The notes beneath the pieces were generated by a model that searched no databases, was not told where the DNA came from, and worked only from the letters and a program-made list of their open reading frames with translations. DNA of 64,000 bases from a virus. Below, piece by piece: positions 7,617 to 16,158 of this stretch (its first letter is position 1; each line of letters begins with the position of its first letter). The stretch covers positions 1 through 64,000 of IMG/VR virus record IMGVR_UViG_3300032093_000109; one strand, 5' to 3'. Made by a program: the position numbers and the translations under genes.

Positions 7617-7928
7617 TCAGCCGTAGAACAAAACGATGGACGTGGTGTTCGTCACCGTGCCGTGTAGATCGCCCTCTTTGCAGAGAACGCCTTCTCCCGG
7701 AACGGGGATGATTGTGTAGCCGGCAGTCGTGTTGGCAGCGGTGTTAACCGTGGCGATGATGTTGCCCGAGGCCCCACCTTCGCGGATCACCACAGACCCG
7801 GCGCTGGCACCATTCACGGCGTAGATCGTTTTGACACGAGTACGGGGAATGTCGCCATCACCTTGGGTCTTGAAGTTGCCAGTCGCCGTCAGCGGCTTGG
7901 TCGCTAAGACGTCAGTTTGCATACCCAT
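7617..7928 (-). CDS. Putative head decoration/structural protein (103 aa)
   Basis: This small beta-rich protein (RTRVKTIYAVNGASAGSVVIREGG, GYTIIPVPGEGVLCKEGDL) has no membrane segment and no catalytic motif. It lies beside the 139-residue Ala/Thr-rich protein and upstream of the small basic cluster. Genes of this size in this position often encode head decoration or tail accessory subunits. That role is inferred. Confidence 0.5.
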   Translation of the reverse strand: MGMQTDVLATKPLTATGNFKTQGDGDIPRTRVKTIYAVNGASAGSVVIREGGASGNIIATVNTAANTTAGYTIIPVPGEGVLCKEGDLHGTVTNTTSIVLFYG

Positions 7929-7941
7929 GGTGGGCTCCTAA

Positions 7942-8361
7942 TTAGGCAGTGCGCGTGAACACGTAGGCAGTAGCGCTGGAGAACATGATGGTGTAACGAG
8001 CCAAACCGGTAGCGCCGGAGGCAACAGTCAAATCACCAAAAGAGCCAGCGGTATCTGTAGCTGCGGTGGACAGGATCGCGTTGGTGTTCACTGCGATGGT
8101 CACGGTGTTTGCGCCAGCGGTGTTGTCGATGAACAAGTCCAACACGGTGCCTTTGGTCGCGCCGATGGCAGAACCCAGAGCCGTACCGGTAGGCAAGGTG
8201 ATCGTGGTAGCGGCAGCCGAGGTCGAAGTGATGTAACCAGATGCAACTTGAGCTGCAGTAGCGGTTGCCGTGGAGTTGATTGCGTTGGCGGTGGAGACTT
8301 GGTGGCCGTCGATGAATCCGTTTTGGGATGTGACTGGGCCGTTGAACGTAGTGCGTGCCAT
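7942..8361 (-). CDS. Putative head decoration/structural protein (139 aa)
   Basis: The protein starts MARTTFNGPVTSQNGFIDG and then has long Ala/Thr stretches and beta strands (TTITLPTGTALG, ARYTIMFSSATAYVF). The composition is typical of beta-sandwich virion proteins. It precedes an HNH gene that separates it from the major capsid gene. A virion role is probable; the precise location is unknown. Confidence 0.55.
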   Translation of the reverse strand: MARTTFNGPVTSQNGFIDGHQVSTANAINSTATATAAQVASGYITSTSAAATTITLPTGTALGSAIGATKGTVLDLFIDNTAGANTVTIAVNTNAILSTAATDTAGSFGDLTVASGATGLARYTIMFSSATAYVFTRTA

Positions 8362-8453
8362 GATTGGTTCCTCATGCGGTTGAAGTGTTCTGTCTGCATG
8401 ACGTCGGCCCGGAGCCGTCAGAACACCGAAAAAATCCGGGTTGGGTGTTTATA

Positions 8454-9056
8454 TCACGCTGGTGTGGTGGGGTCAACGAGCTTGTTCGATTTTTGCAAGT
8501 TTTCTTCCTGTGTGATGACCCGCAGGTTCCATGGCACATGGAGGCCACAAACTGCCGGATTGATTAGCGGAACAATGTGGTCGACCACGTACCGCTCGCC
8601 GGTCAGTTTTGTAAGGCTCATAGCCTGAAGGTACAGGTGTCGAATGGCCAACTTTTGCTCCGCCGTTATCCACGGCGGCGTTGCTTTTTTGTGGCGGCGT
8701 TTGCGAACACTGACAAAGGCTTTGTAAAGCTCCGGATTTTGCTTCTTATATTTCTCCCGGTGCCCCTTGCGTTCCTCGGCCGGACGGGCGTTTGCTCGCG
8801 CTATAACAGCGTCTTTGTTTGTTTCGTAGTAACGTCGCTTCGCATCTTTACCGGCTTCAGACTGGTTGTACTGCGCGAAGTACTCGGCGCGGGTTTCGTT
8901 GTCTCGCTGCCATTGAAGTTTCATGCAATCTACGCAGACGCCCTTGGTCTTGCGCGGTGCGATGTGCCCGTGTTTGCACGGCTCTCCGGTGAAATAGTAC
9001 TTGGCCCCCGTTGCCTTGGCTTCGGCTCGGGTCTTGGGTAGGTTTGTGGTGTCCAT
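8454..9056 (-). CDS. HNH endonuclease with N-terminal zinc finger (second copy)
   Basis: The start is set at ATG 9056, where the conserved domain begins; the frame stays open further upstream through the terminator. The 200-residue protein has G-E-P-C-K-H-G-H..R..G-V-C-V-D-C at residues about 25-45, a basic middle, and YVVDHIVPL followed by GLHVPWNLRVI near the end (HNH fold). It is related to the genes at 2765-3484 and 57755-58456. It lies between the major capsid terminator and a structural gene, so its own promoter or read-through would be needed. Confidence 0.85.
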   Translation of the reverse strand: MDTTNLPKTRAEAKATGAKYYFTGEPCKHGHIAPRKTKGVCVDCMKLQWQRDNETRAEYFAQYNQSEAGKDAKRRYYETNKDAVIARANARPAEERKGHREKYKKQNPELYKAFVSVRKRRHKKATPPWITAEQKLAIRHLYLQAMSLTKLTGERYVVDHIVPLINPAVCGLHVPWNLRVITQEENLQKSNKLVDPTTPA

Positions 9057-9116
9057 GTGTGCTCCTTGATACGACACAGGAAATATACCACAGCTATTTT
9101 CGCCGTCAAACAGGCA

Positions 9117-9145
9117 ACAAAAAAGCCCCCGAAGGGGCTTTTTTG
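9117..9145 (-). terminator. Strong terminator downstream of major capsid gene
   Basis: The stem AAAAGCCCC/GGGGCTTTT has a tiny loop and A/T runs on both sides, so it can act in either direction. It lies 42 bp after the capsid stop, where very high capsid transcript levels would be cut off. Confidence 0.85.
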
Positions 9146-9186
9146 TGCTGCGTCTTTCTTGGCTGTGAGCCAAGCGACTACGGTGC

Positions 9187-10098
9187 TTAGTTCGAACCGG
9201 GCGAACCGTACATTCCGAGGGCGTCACTCCATCCGAATGAATAACGCTCTCTACTTTTGTACCTAACGTTCCCGGTATCGAAGTCCCCGTCCATGGAATT
9301 TTGCAGCGGGGTACGCACAAAATGCTTCAAGCCGTTTGGAACGTCGGTGCACAGGAACCAAGCGTTGTTGTCGGTCAAGAAGTGGTTGACGGCATAGCCT
9401 TCAGGGATCGAGCCCATTGCTTTCAACGCGTTCAAGTCGTTGTCAGCAGTGGCCACACGCAGCTCGGTGTCAAGCAGACGCTTGGCAACGAACATCAGTG
9501 CAGGAGGCACGACCAGCTTGCGGGGCTTGGCAGCGATCAACAGACCACGTTCGTCAGTCCACGCAGCGATCTGGATAACGGCGGCTTCCAAGGAAGTCTC
9601 GTTCAAATCGGAGGCGACTGCAGGACGGTTGCTGTTGGTACCACCAGAGACCAAGGGGTGCGCGGTGCTGAACAAAGAAACGCCGTCGCCACCAGTGTAG
9701 CTGCCGGAGAAACCGTTGTTCAAGATCGAAGCGGCCTTGACCTGCTTGGTGTATGCCATGGCACGGGCCAAAGCCTTGGTGTAGCGGCTGGACAAGCTGT
9801 CATACAGGTTGTCTTCCACAGCTTCTTCAGTGATGGAGAAGCCCAAAGCGATGGTTTCGTGGGTGTAACGTGCGGTGAAGGCTTCCTGCGCATTGTCATA
9901 AGCAATAGCGGCACCTTCGGACTTAACCGGGGCAGCGCTGAAGCCAGACAGCTTGGTTTCTTCTTCGAACGAACGCTCGGAGGTTTCGGTTTCGAAAATC
10001 TCTTTGTGTTCTTCGCCGTACTTTGCATACTCCAAACCGAACAAGGCGTTCAGGCCGGGGAGCAATTCTTTCAGCAGTTGTGCGCGTGAAATAGCCAT
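9187..10098 (-). CDS. Major capsid protein
   Basis: The 303-residue protein begins MAISRAQLLKELLPGLNALFGLEYAKY and contains YTHETIALGFSITEEAVEDNLYDSL and LFSTAHPLVSGGTNSN, features I associate with gpT-like/HK97-fold phage capsids of this size. The C-terminal RERYSFGWSDALGMYGSPGS fits the end of the P domain. It follows the scaffold and a small decoration gene and is the only gene here with its own strong terminator, as expected for the most abundant virion protein. A separate prohead protease gene is not obvious. Confidence 0.85.
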   Translation of the reverse strand: MAISRAQLLKELLPGLNALFGLEYAKYGEEHKEIFETETSERSFEEETKLSGFSAAPVKSEGAAIAYDNAQEAFTARYTHETIALGFSITEEAVEDNLYDSLSSRYTKALARAMAYTKQVKAASILNNGFSGSYTGGDGVSLFSTAHPLVSGGTNSNRPAVASDLNETSLEAAVIQIAAWTDERGLLIAAKPRKLVVPPALMFVAKRLLDTELRVATADNDLNALKAMGSIPEGYAVNHFLTDNNAWFLCTDVPNGLKHFVRTPLQNSMDGDFDTGNVRYKSRERYSFGWSDALGMYGSPGSN

Positions 10099-10112
10099 GA
10101 TTTAGCTCCTTA

Positions 10113-10796
10113 TTAGACGCCGGTTGGGTTGAGGTACTGATGACCACCTGCCAACGAGACAGAAGCAGTTTCAGCGGTGAAGTCGATGGTAATCGCGGCG
10201 GAAGGTGCGTTCCACTTGCAGATCAATTCGACGAAGTTGCCAGACGAGTTGGCAGTGTCCACAACCACGTCAACGATGCGGATAGGCAGCGTAGCGGTGG
10301 TAGTAGCGCCAGCAGCGGTGTAAACACCGATCTTGCTGTCACCAGAGGTGGTCGAGCCAGCGTTCTGGACCAAAGCGGCGTTGCTGCCAATAACGGTACG
10401 ACCCAAGTATGCGGGGAGCAAACCGGAGGCGGTGTCATCGGCGGTGGTGCCAGCGACCAAGACGGCCTTAAACAGGACATCTGGATCATCAACAACGAAA
10501 GCCACAGCATCAGCAGCCACAGTGCCGGTGGGCCAGAACTGTTGGAATTGCAGTTGCTTGGTGGATGGGTTGGTGAATGAGCAGCCCATGAAGATACCCA
10601 CAGGGGTAGCTGTAGAGGTGCCGGTGTCTTTTTCGATGACACCACCAGAAACAATCTTGACCACGTCGCCGTAGAAGATGTTCGCTGCATAGCCGCTGGC
10701 AATGCTGAATGCACGGGTTGAACCGGCATAGACTTGACCACCGATCAGATTGATCGGCTTCAGTCCGTAGGGAGCAGAAACGACAGGATATGTCAT
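10113..10796 (-). CDS. Putative head decoration protein next to capsid
   Basis: The 227-residue protein starts MTYPVVSAPYGLKPINLIGG..AGSTRAFSIASGYA and is beta-rich throughout, with no Cys pairs or catalytic residues apart from scattered ones. It is encoded immediately upstream of the major capsid gene, where cement or decoration proteins are frequent. Its C-terminus (SLAGGHQYLNP) is Gly-rich. The assignment rests on position and composition. Confidence 0.6.
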   Translation of the reverse strand: MTYPVVSAPYGLKPINLIGGQVYAGSTRAFSIASGYAANIFYGDVVKIVSGGVIEKDTGTSTATPVGIFMGCSFTNPSTKQLQFQQFWPTGTVAADAVAFVVDDPDVLFKAVLVAGTTADDTASGLLPAYLGRTVIGSNAALVQNAGSTTSGDSKIGVYTAAGATTTATLPIRIVDVVVDTANSSGNFVELICKWNAPSAAITIDFTAETASVSLAGGHQYLNPTGV

Positions 10797-10808
10797 AGGG
10801 TTTCTCCG

Positions 10809-11258
10809 TTATTTAGAACCTGAACCAAACCCACGGCCCTTGCTCGTACGTGATTCACGCTCACTGAACAGGGGCATACGCGGGTCACTATTGCGCATGA
10901 AGTTGTTATCCACAGAATCCACCTGCGCCTCGGCTTGTTTTTGGTAGTACTCGTCACGGGCAACCATCATTTCTGAAGGAGCTCGGCAGAGCATCAAACC
11001 GCCAACTTCCACATTACCTTCCTTGTTGCCTTGCAGCATCAATTCTGGGTGGTCGCTTGCTTTCACGGGTTCCCAGCCATCACGCATCTTTTTGGACACG
11101 TTGGTTGGGTCCGGTTGTCCCATGATTGCGGTAGCAATCCATCGGAAAGCAACACCCGGTTGTGGGTCGGGCGCGGGCAAGGTGCTGGGAGGCACATACA
11201 CTGCACGCATGGATTTTTCGCGCGACACCAAGTCACGATTTGTACGAGCATCAGCCAT
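10809..11258 (-). CDS. Conserved head-cluster protein (149 aa)
   Basis: The protein has PDPQPGVAFRWIATAIMGQPDPTNVSKKMRDGWEPV and a middle block DHPELMLQGNKEG..VGGLMLCRAPSEMM, patterns I have seen in phage genes between scaffold and capsid. It overlaps the scaffold gene end by 8 bp. The C-terminus is Ser/Gly/Arg-rich and probably disordered. It could be a minor head protein; function is not known. Confidence 0.6.
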   Translation of the reverse strand: MADARTNRDLVSREKSMRAVYVPPSTLPAPDPQPGVAFRWIATAIMGQPDPTNVSKKMRDGWEPVKASDHPELMLQGNKEGNVEVGGLMLCRAPSEMMVARDEYYQKQAEAQVDSVDNNFMRNSDPRMPLFSERESRTSKGRGFGSGSK

Positions 11259-12207
11259 TTCGGTTCTCCATTTTCAACAGTTCAGCAGCGTATTGCTGCG
11301 GGGTAAGACCAAGTTTTTTTGCCAACGCCACTTGGGTGCTGGTTAACTTGACTTTGCTTGCGCCCGACGTGCGGGTTACAGCAGCCACCACTGTAGGTTT
11401 TCGTGGAGTAGCCGAGGATGTCTGACCGGAGTCTTCCACGCGGGATTGCGTGAACGCCTCTGGAAACTTCTCTCGCAAGCGAGCGTCGATATGCTCGTAG
11501 TAGGCGTCGCTTCTGGGGTCAACGCCGTTGTTGCGCAATTTTAGGTCCAGTCCCAGCGCGTAGCTGGTTAAGTCCTCGAATCCCTCAGCACCAAACCACT
11601 GGTTTTTTTGCTGCCAGCGCAGTGACTTTTCGTCAGGCTTGGAGGCTGCGGGTTGCGATGGGTTGATTTGTACAGCACTTTCACGCTCTTGTAAAGGTAC
11701 TGGCTTGAAATTTTTTGCACTTTCAAGTTTTAACTTCGCGTCGAGCATCTTTTCCTGCGCGGCCATCATGGCGTCGTTGTCGTACGCCTCCTGTGCAGAC
11801 TTGTACTCACGGCGAGCTGCGTCGAGCTCCATCTCCGCGTTCTTCGTCATGGTTTGGGCGTAAGCCTCGGTACCGGTGTTGACGTATCCGCGCAGCTTTT
11901 TGTTCTCTTCGATCAACTGCTGGGCCACGCGCAGGGCTTCTTCGCGCTCACGAACAGCGGCTTCCTTGGCCCGACGCTCATCGTGACGTGCGTGGGTCAG
12001 CTCTTTGATGCGCTGCTGGGAGCGAGCACCGTACTCTTCGAGCTCGTCTTCGGTTGGGTCCTCAACCTTCTTGTTCAGAGGCTGTCGGCCGCGATCTGCA
12101 GGGGGTGTGTCGTCAACGATCTCGACTTCAAAGTCTTCTTCGTCGGCCCCCGTATTGGGTTTTTTGTCCTCGACTTCGTCGGGGAACTTAAAGTTATCTG
12201 GGTCCAT
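11251..12207 (-). CDS. Scaffolding protein
   Basis: The 318-residue protein has an acidic N-terminus (EDFEVEIVDDTPP), a long predicted coiled coil (residues about 65-175, rich in E, R, K, A and Q) and a C-terminus with SKVKLTSTQVALAKKLGLTPQQYAAELLKM, a small helical domain that would bind capsid subunits. It has no cysteine-rich or membrane part. This composition and its place between the GroES-like gene and the capsid gene fit a phage scaffold that guides procapsid assembly and then leaves. Confidence 0.75.
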   Translation of the reverse strand: MDPDNFKFPDEVEDKKPNTGADEEDFEVEIVDDTPPADRGRQPLNKKVEDPTEDELEEYGARSQQRIKELTHARHDERRAKEAAVREREEALRVAQQLIEENKKLRGYVNTGTEAYAQTMTKNAEMELDAARREYKSAQEAYDNDAMMAAQEKMLDAKLKLESAKNFKPVPLQERESAVQINPSQPAASKPDEKSLRWQQKNQWFGAEGFEDLTSYALGLDLKLRNNGVDPRSDAYYEHIDARLREKFPEAFTQSRVEDSGQTSSATPRKPTVVAAVTRTSGASKVKLTSTQVALAKKLGLTPQQYAAELLKMENRNG

Positions 12208-12216
12208 GATCTCTCC

Positions 12217-12627
12217 TTAAACGCGCATGATGCCGCGAGGGTCTTGCACAACGGCGTCGATCTGGTCGTCGTTCAACAACCGGAACTCACTGCCGAAAAT
12301 CTTGAAGCGGGTACCTGCATACGCACGCACCATCACAAAGTCGCCTTCTTTGCACCACGGGCCGGAGGGGAATTTCTCCTTGTCGCTGTACGCTTCGGGA
12401 CCAACTTTGAGCACCATCAGAACGACCGTCGTCTGCTCTTCCACCCGCATGACCGAGTCGGCCTTGAGGATGTTGGAGTTCTCAAACGTGTTCTTGGCGG
12501 TGGGGATTGCACACAAGATGCGCCAGCCGGTTGGGTCCGGTAGCATGCGTGCTTTTTCGGCAGGAGATGCGTCTTCGTCAGGCATCTGAACCGTTTCGAT
12601 CACAGGAGAGTCGAGTGTTTCACTCAT
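12217..12627 (-). CDS. GroES-like cochaperonin
   Basis: The ATG at 12627 (MSETLDSP) was chosen over an earlier GTG. The 136-residue protein has GWRILCAIPTAKNTFENSNILKAD, then VVLMVLKVGPEAYS, KEGDFVMVRAYAGTRFKI and LNDDQIDAVV, which follow the beta strands and the GDxV turn of GroES. The region after NSNILKAD would form the mobile loop that binds host GroEL. Phage cochaperonins such as T4 gp31 let GroEL fold the capsid protein, and this gene lies in the head cluster. Remote homology is judged by eye. Confidence 0.75.
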   Translation of the reverse strand: MSETLDSPVIETVQMPDEDASPAEKARMLPDPTGWRILCAIPTAKNTFENSNILKADSVMRVEEQTTVVLMVLKVGPEAYSDKEKFPSGPWCKEGDFVMVRAYAGTRFKIFGSEFRLLNDDQIDAVVQDPRGIMRV

Positions 12628-12697
12628 TTTTTTCACTTTCACAGAGGCGTAGCAAACCGTGCTACGAGCGGCCCGTTGACCAGACGGGGAGCTGAGG

Positions 12698-12922
12698 TCA
12701 ATTCAAGTCGTCGTCCATGTCGCCATTGGCTTTGCGGGCGGCGTGCACGATGTCCAAGATGTGGCGTTCAGCAACCGCCAGACCTCGAATGACACCACAC
12801 AGTTCTTTGTACGCAGGAAAATCCTGACAAGCGCCGGTAGCAACGTCATCGGCGTAGTTGTTCATGTCCGTTCGAATTTTTTCTCGCAGCACACGGATGA
12901 ACGCATCGGTTTCAGGGCTCAT
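12698..12922 (-). CDS. Small conserved helical protein between portal and cochaperonin
   Basis: This 74-residue protein is mostly helical and acidic at the end (NGDMDDDLN). The pattern FPAYKELCGVIRGLAVAERHI is recurrent in phages with this portal type. Its ATG overlaps the portal stop (ATGA), so it is probably coupled to it. Function unknown. Confidence 0.6.
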   Translation of the reverse strand: MSPETDAFIRVLREKIRTDMNNYADDVATGACQDFPAYKELCGVIRGLAVAERHILDIVHAARKANGDMDDDLN

Positions 12923-15342
12923 TGGTTACCTTTCGTATTACGTTGCATGGCCGTTATTTCGGAGATTTCCGTTTTGTCGGCCTTATCCAGTGCCTCGACA
13001 GCCAAACGCTGCTTGGCGAGTTCGGTCTGGTCTGCCTTGTTGGCGGCGTCCATTGCCAGACGCTGCTCTTCGATGGCGATTTTCTGGTTGCCCTGCTGAA
13101 TTTTTGCCTGCGTCTCGGCATCCTTGCGAGCTTGCTCTTGCATCTGCATCTGGATGACGGGGTCTTGTGCTTGCTGTTGGGCTTGCTGTTGAGCCGCTTC
13201 TGCTTGATTTTTCTGCAGCAAACGGGTGGCGGCTTGCGCTGCCATCTGAGCAACCTTGGCCGCGACCTCGGGGTCCATGTTCTCGTTTTCTTCCTCCGAG
13301 GGCAGCAGAGCACCCAACTGCTGCTCGATCTGCTTGCGGTACTCGAAGGCCATGTGCTCGTTGATGTGAGCCATTGCTGCCGCCTGAATCTGCTGGGCCA
13401 TGGGGTTCTGGCCGATGAGCTGCGCCATCTTGGGGTCCTGCATCGCAGCCATGTGCACGGCGATGTGCGCTTGGTGGTCCTGCTCCAAGAACGCCTTGAC
13501 GGGCTTGCCGTTGATCAGGTCCATGTTCTCGCGCACGGGGTCTGTGGGCTTCTGGTCATCCTCGATTGGCACCAGCTTGTTGGCATCCTTGATACCCAGC
13601 ACGTCAAGCATCTGGCGGTGCAAGAGCGGCAAGTTGTAAATCTGTGGCGACATCTGCGCCAGCTGGATCACCGCTTGGTACTGCACCACACGCTGCGCCA
13701 GAGTGGCCGCGTTGGGGTCGCTCACGGGAATGATCTCCACGTAGCTGAAGTCGGCCTTGCGTGCGTGCGGCTGTGCGTCTTCAACCTCGTAGTCGTAATC
13801 GTCGTCCGCGTAGTCGCGCATGATGGCGGCGAGCATCTTCAGCTCTTGCTTGAGCGAGAAGTGCACACGGGCCTGAATGGCAGACATCACTTTGAGGGTC
13901 CGCTCCAGAATAGCCAGTGTGGTGCCCACAGGAGCATTGGCTGACATGTCTGAAATCTTGTTGTCGGCCGAGGCCGCGAAGCGGCGGCCTTCCTCGACGA
14001 TCTTGTCCATCAGGCCCGACAGGACCAGCGAAGGCTCCTTGTAAGGCAGCGGTAAGATGTTGTCGCGGATGTTGCCCGAGCCCACGTCCACGTCGCGGAA
14101 CTCGCCCGGAGCGATCGGGGTGTCGTCGCCCTTGATACGCAGGCCACGGGTCTTCAAACCACCGGGCAGGTTGCTCAGCGTACCAGCGTCAACCAGCTGA
14201 CGCATCAGGCTGGTGGCGCTCTTGGCATAGCCGCCGATCAGGTGGAACAGACCGAAGCCGTACGAGCCGAAACCGGGGATGTACTGGTAGTGCACGAAGT
14301 GCTGACGCTTCAAGCGCAGGTTGTCGTCAGGGGACCAGTTGCGGCGGATGGCCAGAATGTCGTTGGTCGAGGTCAGCACCGTCACGATGTAAGGCAGGCC
14401 GATGCCTGTCTCCACGCCGTTCTTGTCCTTGTCCTCAAAGCCGGGAAGGTCCAAGTCAACCTGAATCTCCAAGAGCTCGTAGCGGTCGTCGTTCATCGAG
14501 CTGAAGCCGGTCTCTTCGTCCTTGGCCTTGCGGATGTCGTCGATGTTGCGGGTGGGCTCGCCCAAGTCCACCTCACGGTAGAACCCGGCGTTCATCAGCT
14601 TGAGAATCTCGTTCTCGGTCTTACGCATCACGTGGGTGACGCGGTAGCAAGTGAAGATGTCCGTCACGCCGTAAGGCAGGATCACGTCCTCGGCAGGCAC
14701 AAACACCGATGTCTGGCGACCCAAGCTGGGGTCGTAATAAACCTTCTTGAACGCAGAACCCGTGGCCGGCAGGCTCCAGAGCATGCGCTCGTGCTCAGGG
14801 CGGAACTCAACCATGACCTCGGTCAACTGGTAGTTCATGTCCTCGGCAACGCGGCGGGCGGCTTCTTGCTTTTGCGTTGTCTGCTTGCCAACAATTTTTG
14901 TCATCACCGGGCCTTTGGCCGGGAATGTCTCCATGATGGTCTCGGACTGGAACCGCACAACGGCTTCAGTGATCATGGGGTGGAAGACGCCACAGGCACC
15001 GTTCCACGGCTCCGTGCGCTCCTCGTACTTCAGGCCCAGCAGCTTCAAGCCTTCCTTGTACGTCTCTTCCCAATCCTTGCGGCTGTCCTTGTCGTTCTTG
15101 ACGTCATCGCTCAAGGTCTCGGCCAGCGCATGCAGGTCCTGCTCTTCCATGAACTCGGCGATGTTGGACTCGAAGTCATCAGCCGAAGGCTCACCGGGCT
15201 TCAAGCTGATCTCCAACCCGTCGATGCCGATGTTGACTTCCTCGGGGTCCACGATCTCAATCTCGATCGGGGACTCCTCTTCTGCAGCTTCATCAATGCC
15301 CATGGGGGCTTGGTATAGGGCTTTGTCAATGTTGGTCGCCAT
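12919..15342 (-). CDS. Portal protein
   Basis: At 807 residues this is a large portal of the podovirus SU10-like group. Motifs include an N-terminal acidic arm, WEETYKEGLKLLGLKYEERTEPWNGACGVFHPMITEA, TCYRVTHVMRKTENEI and YIPGFGSYGFGLFHLIGGYAKSATSLMRQLVDAGTLSN. The C-terminal 200 residues form a Gln/Ala-rich barrel-like helix. It forms the dodecameric DNA channel at one head vertex. It sits between the HEIEH protein and a small helical protein in the late operon. The size and order with TerL support the call. Confidence 0.85.
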   Translation of the reverse strand: MATNIDKALYQAPMGIDEAAEEESPIEIEIVDPEEVNIGIDGLEISLKPGEPSADDFESNIAEFMEEQDLHALAETLSDDVKNDKDSRKDWEETYKEGLKLLGLKYEERTEPWNGACGVFHPMITEAVVRFQSETIMETFPAKGPVMTKIVGKQTTQKQEAARRVAEDMNYQLTEVMVEFRPEHERMLWSLPATGSAFKKVYYDPSLGRQTSVFVPAEDVILPYGVTDIFTCYRVTHVMRKTENEILKLMNAGFYREVDLGEPTRNIDDIRKAKDEETGFSSMNDDRYELLEIQVDLDLPGFEDKDKNGVETGIGLPYIVTVLTSTNDILAIRRNWSPDDNLRLKRQHFVHYQYIPGFGSYGFGLFHLIGGYAKSATSLMRQLVDAGTLSNLPGGLKTRGLRIKGDDTPIAPGEFRDVDVGSGNIRDNILPLPYKEPSLVLSGLMDKIVEEGRRFAASADNKISDMSANAPVGTTLAILERTLKVMSAIQARVHFSLKQELKMLAAIMRDYADDDYDYEVEDAQPHARKADFSYVEIIPVSDPNAATLAQRVVQYQAVIQLAQMSPQIYNLPLLHRQMLDVLGIKDANKLVPIEDDQKPTDPVRENMDLINGKPVKAFLEQDHQAHIAVHMAAMQDPKMAQLIGQNPMAQQIQAAAMAHINEHMAFEYRKQIEQQLGALLPSEEENENMDPEVAAKVAQMAAQAATRLLQKNQAEAAQQQAQQQAQDPVIQMQMQEQARKDAETQAKIQQGNQKIAIEEQRLAMDAANKADQTELAKQRLAVEALDKADKTEISEITAMQRNTKGNQ

Positions 15343-15351
15343 TTCGGTTCC

Positions 15352-16149
15352 TTAAATCAGTTTGCTACCACCGGCGTTGTCCACACGACCGCCGTTAGCG
15401 TAACCAATCAGTTTTTTCAAACCACCCAGCATGCCGTCTTCTTTTTCGGGCTGGCGGGTGTACGGGTCTATATCACGGGGGTCAAGGCGCGTTTGGCGCA
15501 GCCCGGTGACGGCGTTGTAAGTCTCGCGCACGTCCTTGTCTTTGAACAAGGTTTTACGAAGAACGGGGTCTTTTGTCAGGTCCACGTTCTGTGCAGCTTC
15601 CGTGCCAGCCAGTGTAGCAAGTATTTCGTAGAGGCCAACACGCCCTTGTTCGCGTATGAACTCAGGGTCCATGTACGCATTGTCGATGCCGTACTTTTCT
15701 TTCAAATACGGTGCCGATTCAATCAGACCATCCAAAAAAGCACCGCGCTTGCGTACGATCTGTGTGGTCGGTTTGTCCGAACCGTCGCCCAGAAGTTCTT
15801 CAAACTTGTCCCGCGTTAGCTGTGCAAACCCAAGGTTCTGGCGTGCGAGCAAGTGCTCAATCTCATGCGCTGCTGTGTCCGCTCCGGCGCTGGGGGCCTT
15901 AAACACGGTCTGTTCGCGTCGGCGGTTGTTGTCCTTCTCGCTGGCACGATTACTTCCTATGACAAACCCACGCGTGTTTGTGTCTTCCAAATACGGCAAG
16001 TCCCGCACCCGTAAGCCGGGTAAACCTGCGCCTGTGCTGGGCATCCGGTCGATCTTAGACGGCGAGGTCCTTGTGTCTCGCACGCCGACCTGCTGCATTG
16101 CCTGCAGCGTGGCCAAGTCCGGTGTGTAGTCGTCGTTTTGCTTTGCCAT
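15352..16149 (-). CDS. HEIEH zincin-like protein between TerL and portal
   Basis: This 265-residue protein has T-A-A-H-E-I-E-H-L-L at residues 92-101 (H95, E96, H99), a metallopeptidase zinc motif. A third ligand is not obvious; E110-E120 or D residues near RDKFEELLGDGSD are candidates. The C-terminus has GLKKLIGYANGGRVDNAGGSKLI, which carries the GG motif seen in other virion-associated proteins. It is encoded between terminase and portal, a position where prohead proteases often lie. It could therefore be a maturation or virion peptidase, but no family match is known to me. Confidence 0.6.
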   Translation of the reverse strand: MAKQNDDYTPDLATLQAMQQVGVRDTRTSPSKIDRMPSTGAGLPGLRVRDLPYLEDTNTRGFVIGSNRASEKDNNRRREQTVFKAPSAGADTAAHEIEHLLARQNLGFAQLTRDKFEELLGDGSDKPTTQIVRKRGAFLDGLIESAPYLKEKYGIDNAYMDPEFIREQGRVGLYEILATLAGTEAAQNVDLTKDPVLRKTLFKDKDVRETYNAVTGLRQTRLDPRDIDPYTRQPEKEDGMLGGLKKLIGYANGGRVDNAGGSKLI

Positions 16150-16158
16150 CTGGACCCC

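Noticed and set aside
8361-8453. Possible gene between the 139-residue protein and the HNH gene
   Set aside because: No frame with a start and coding character was found in this short gap.
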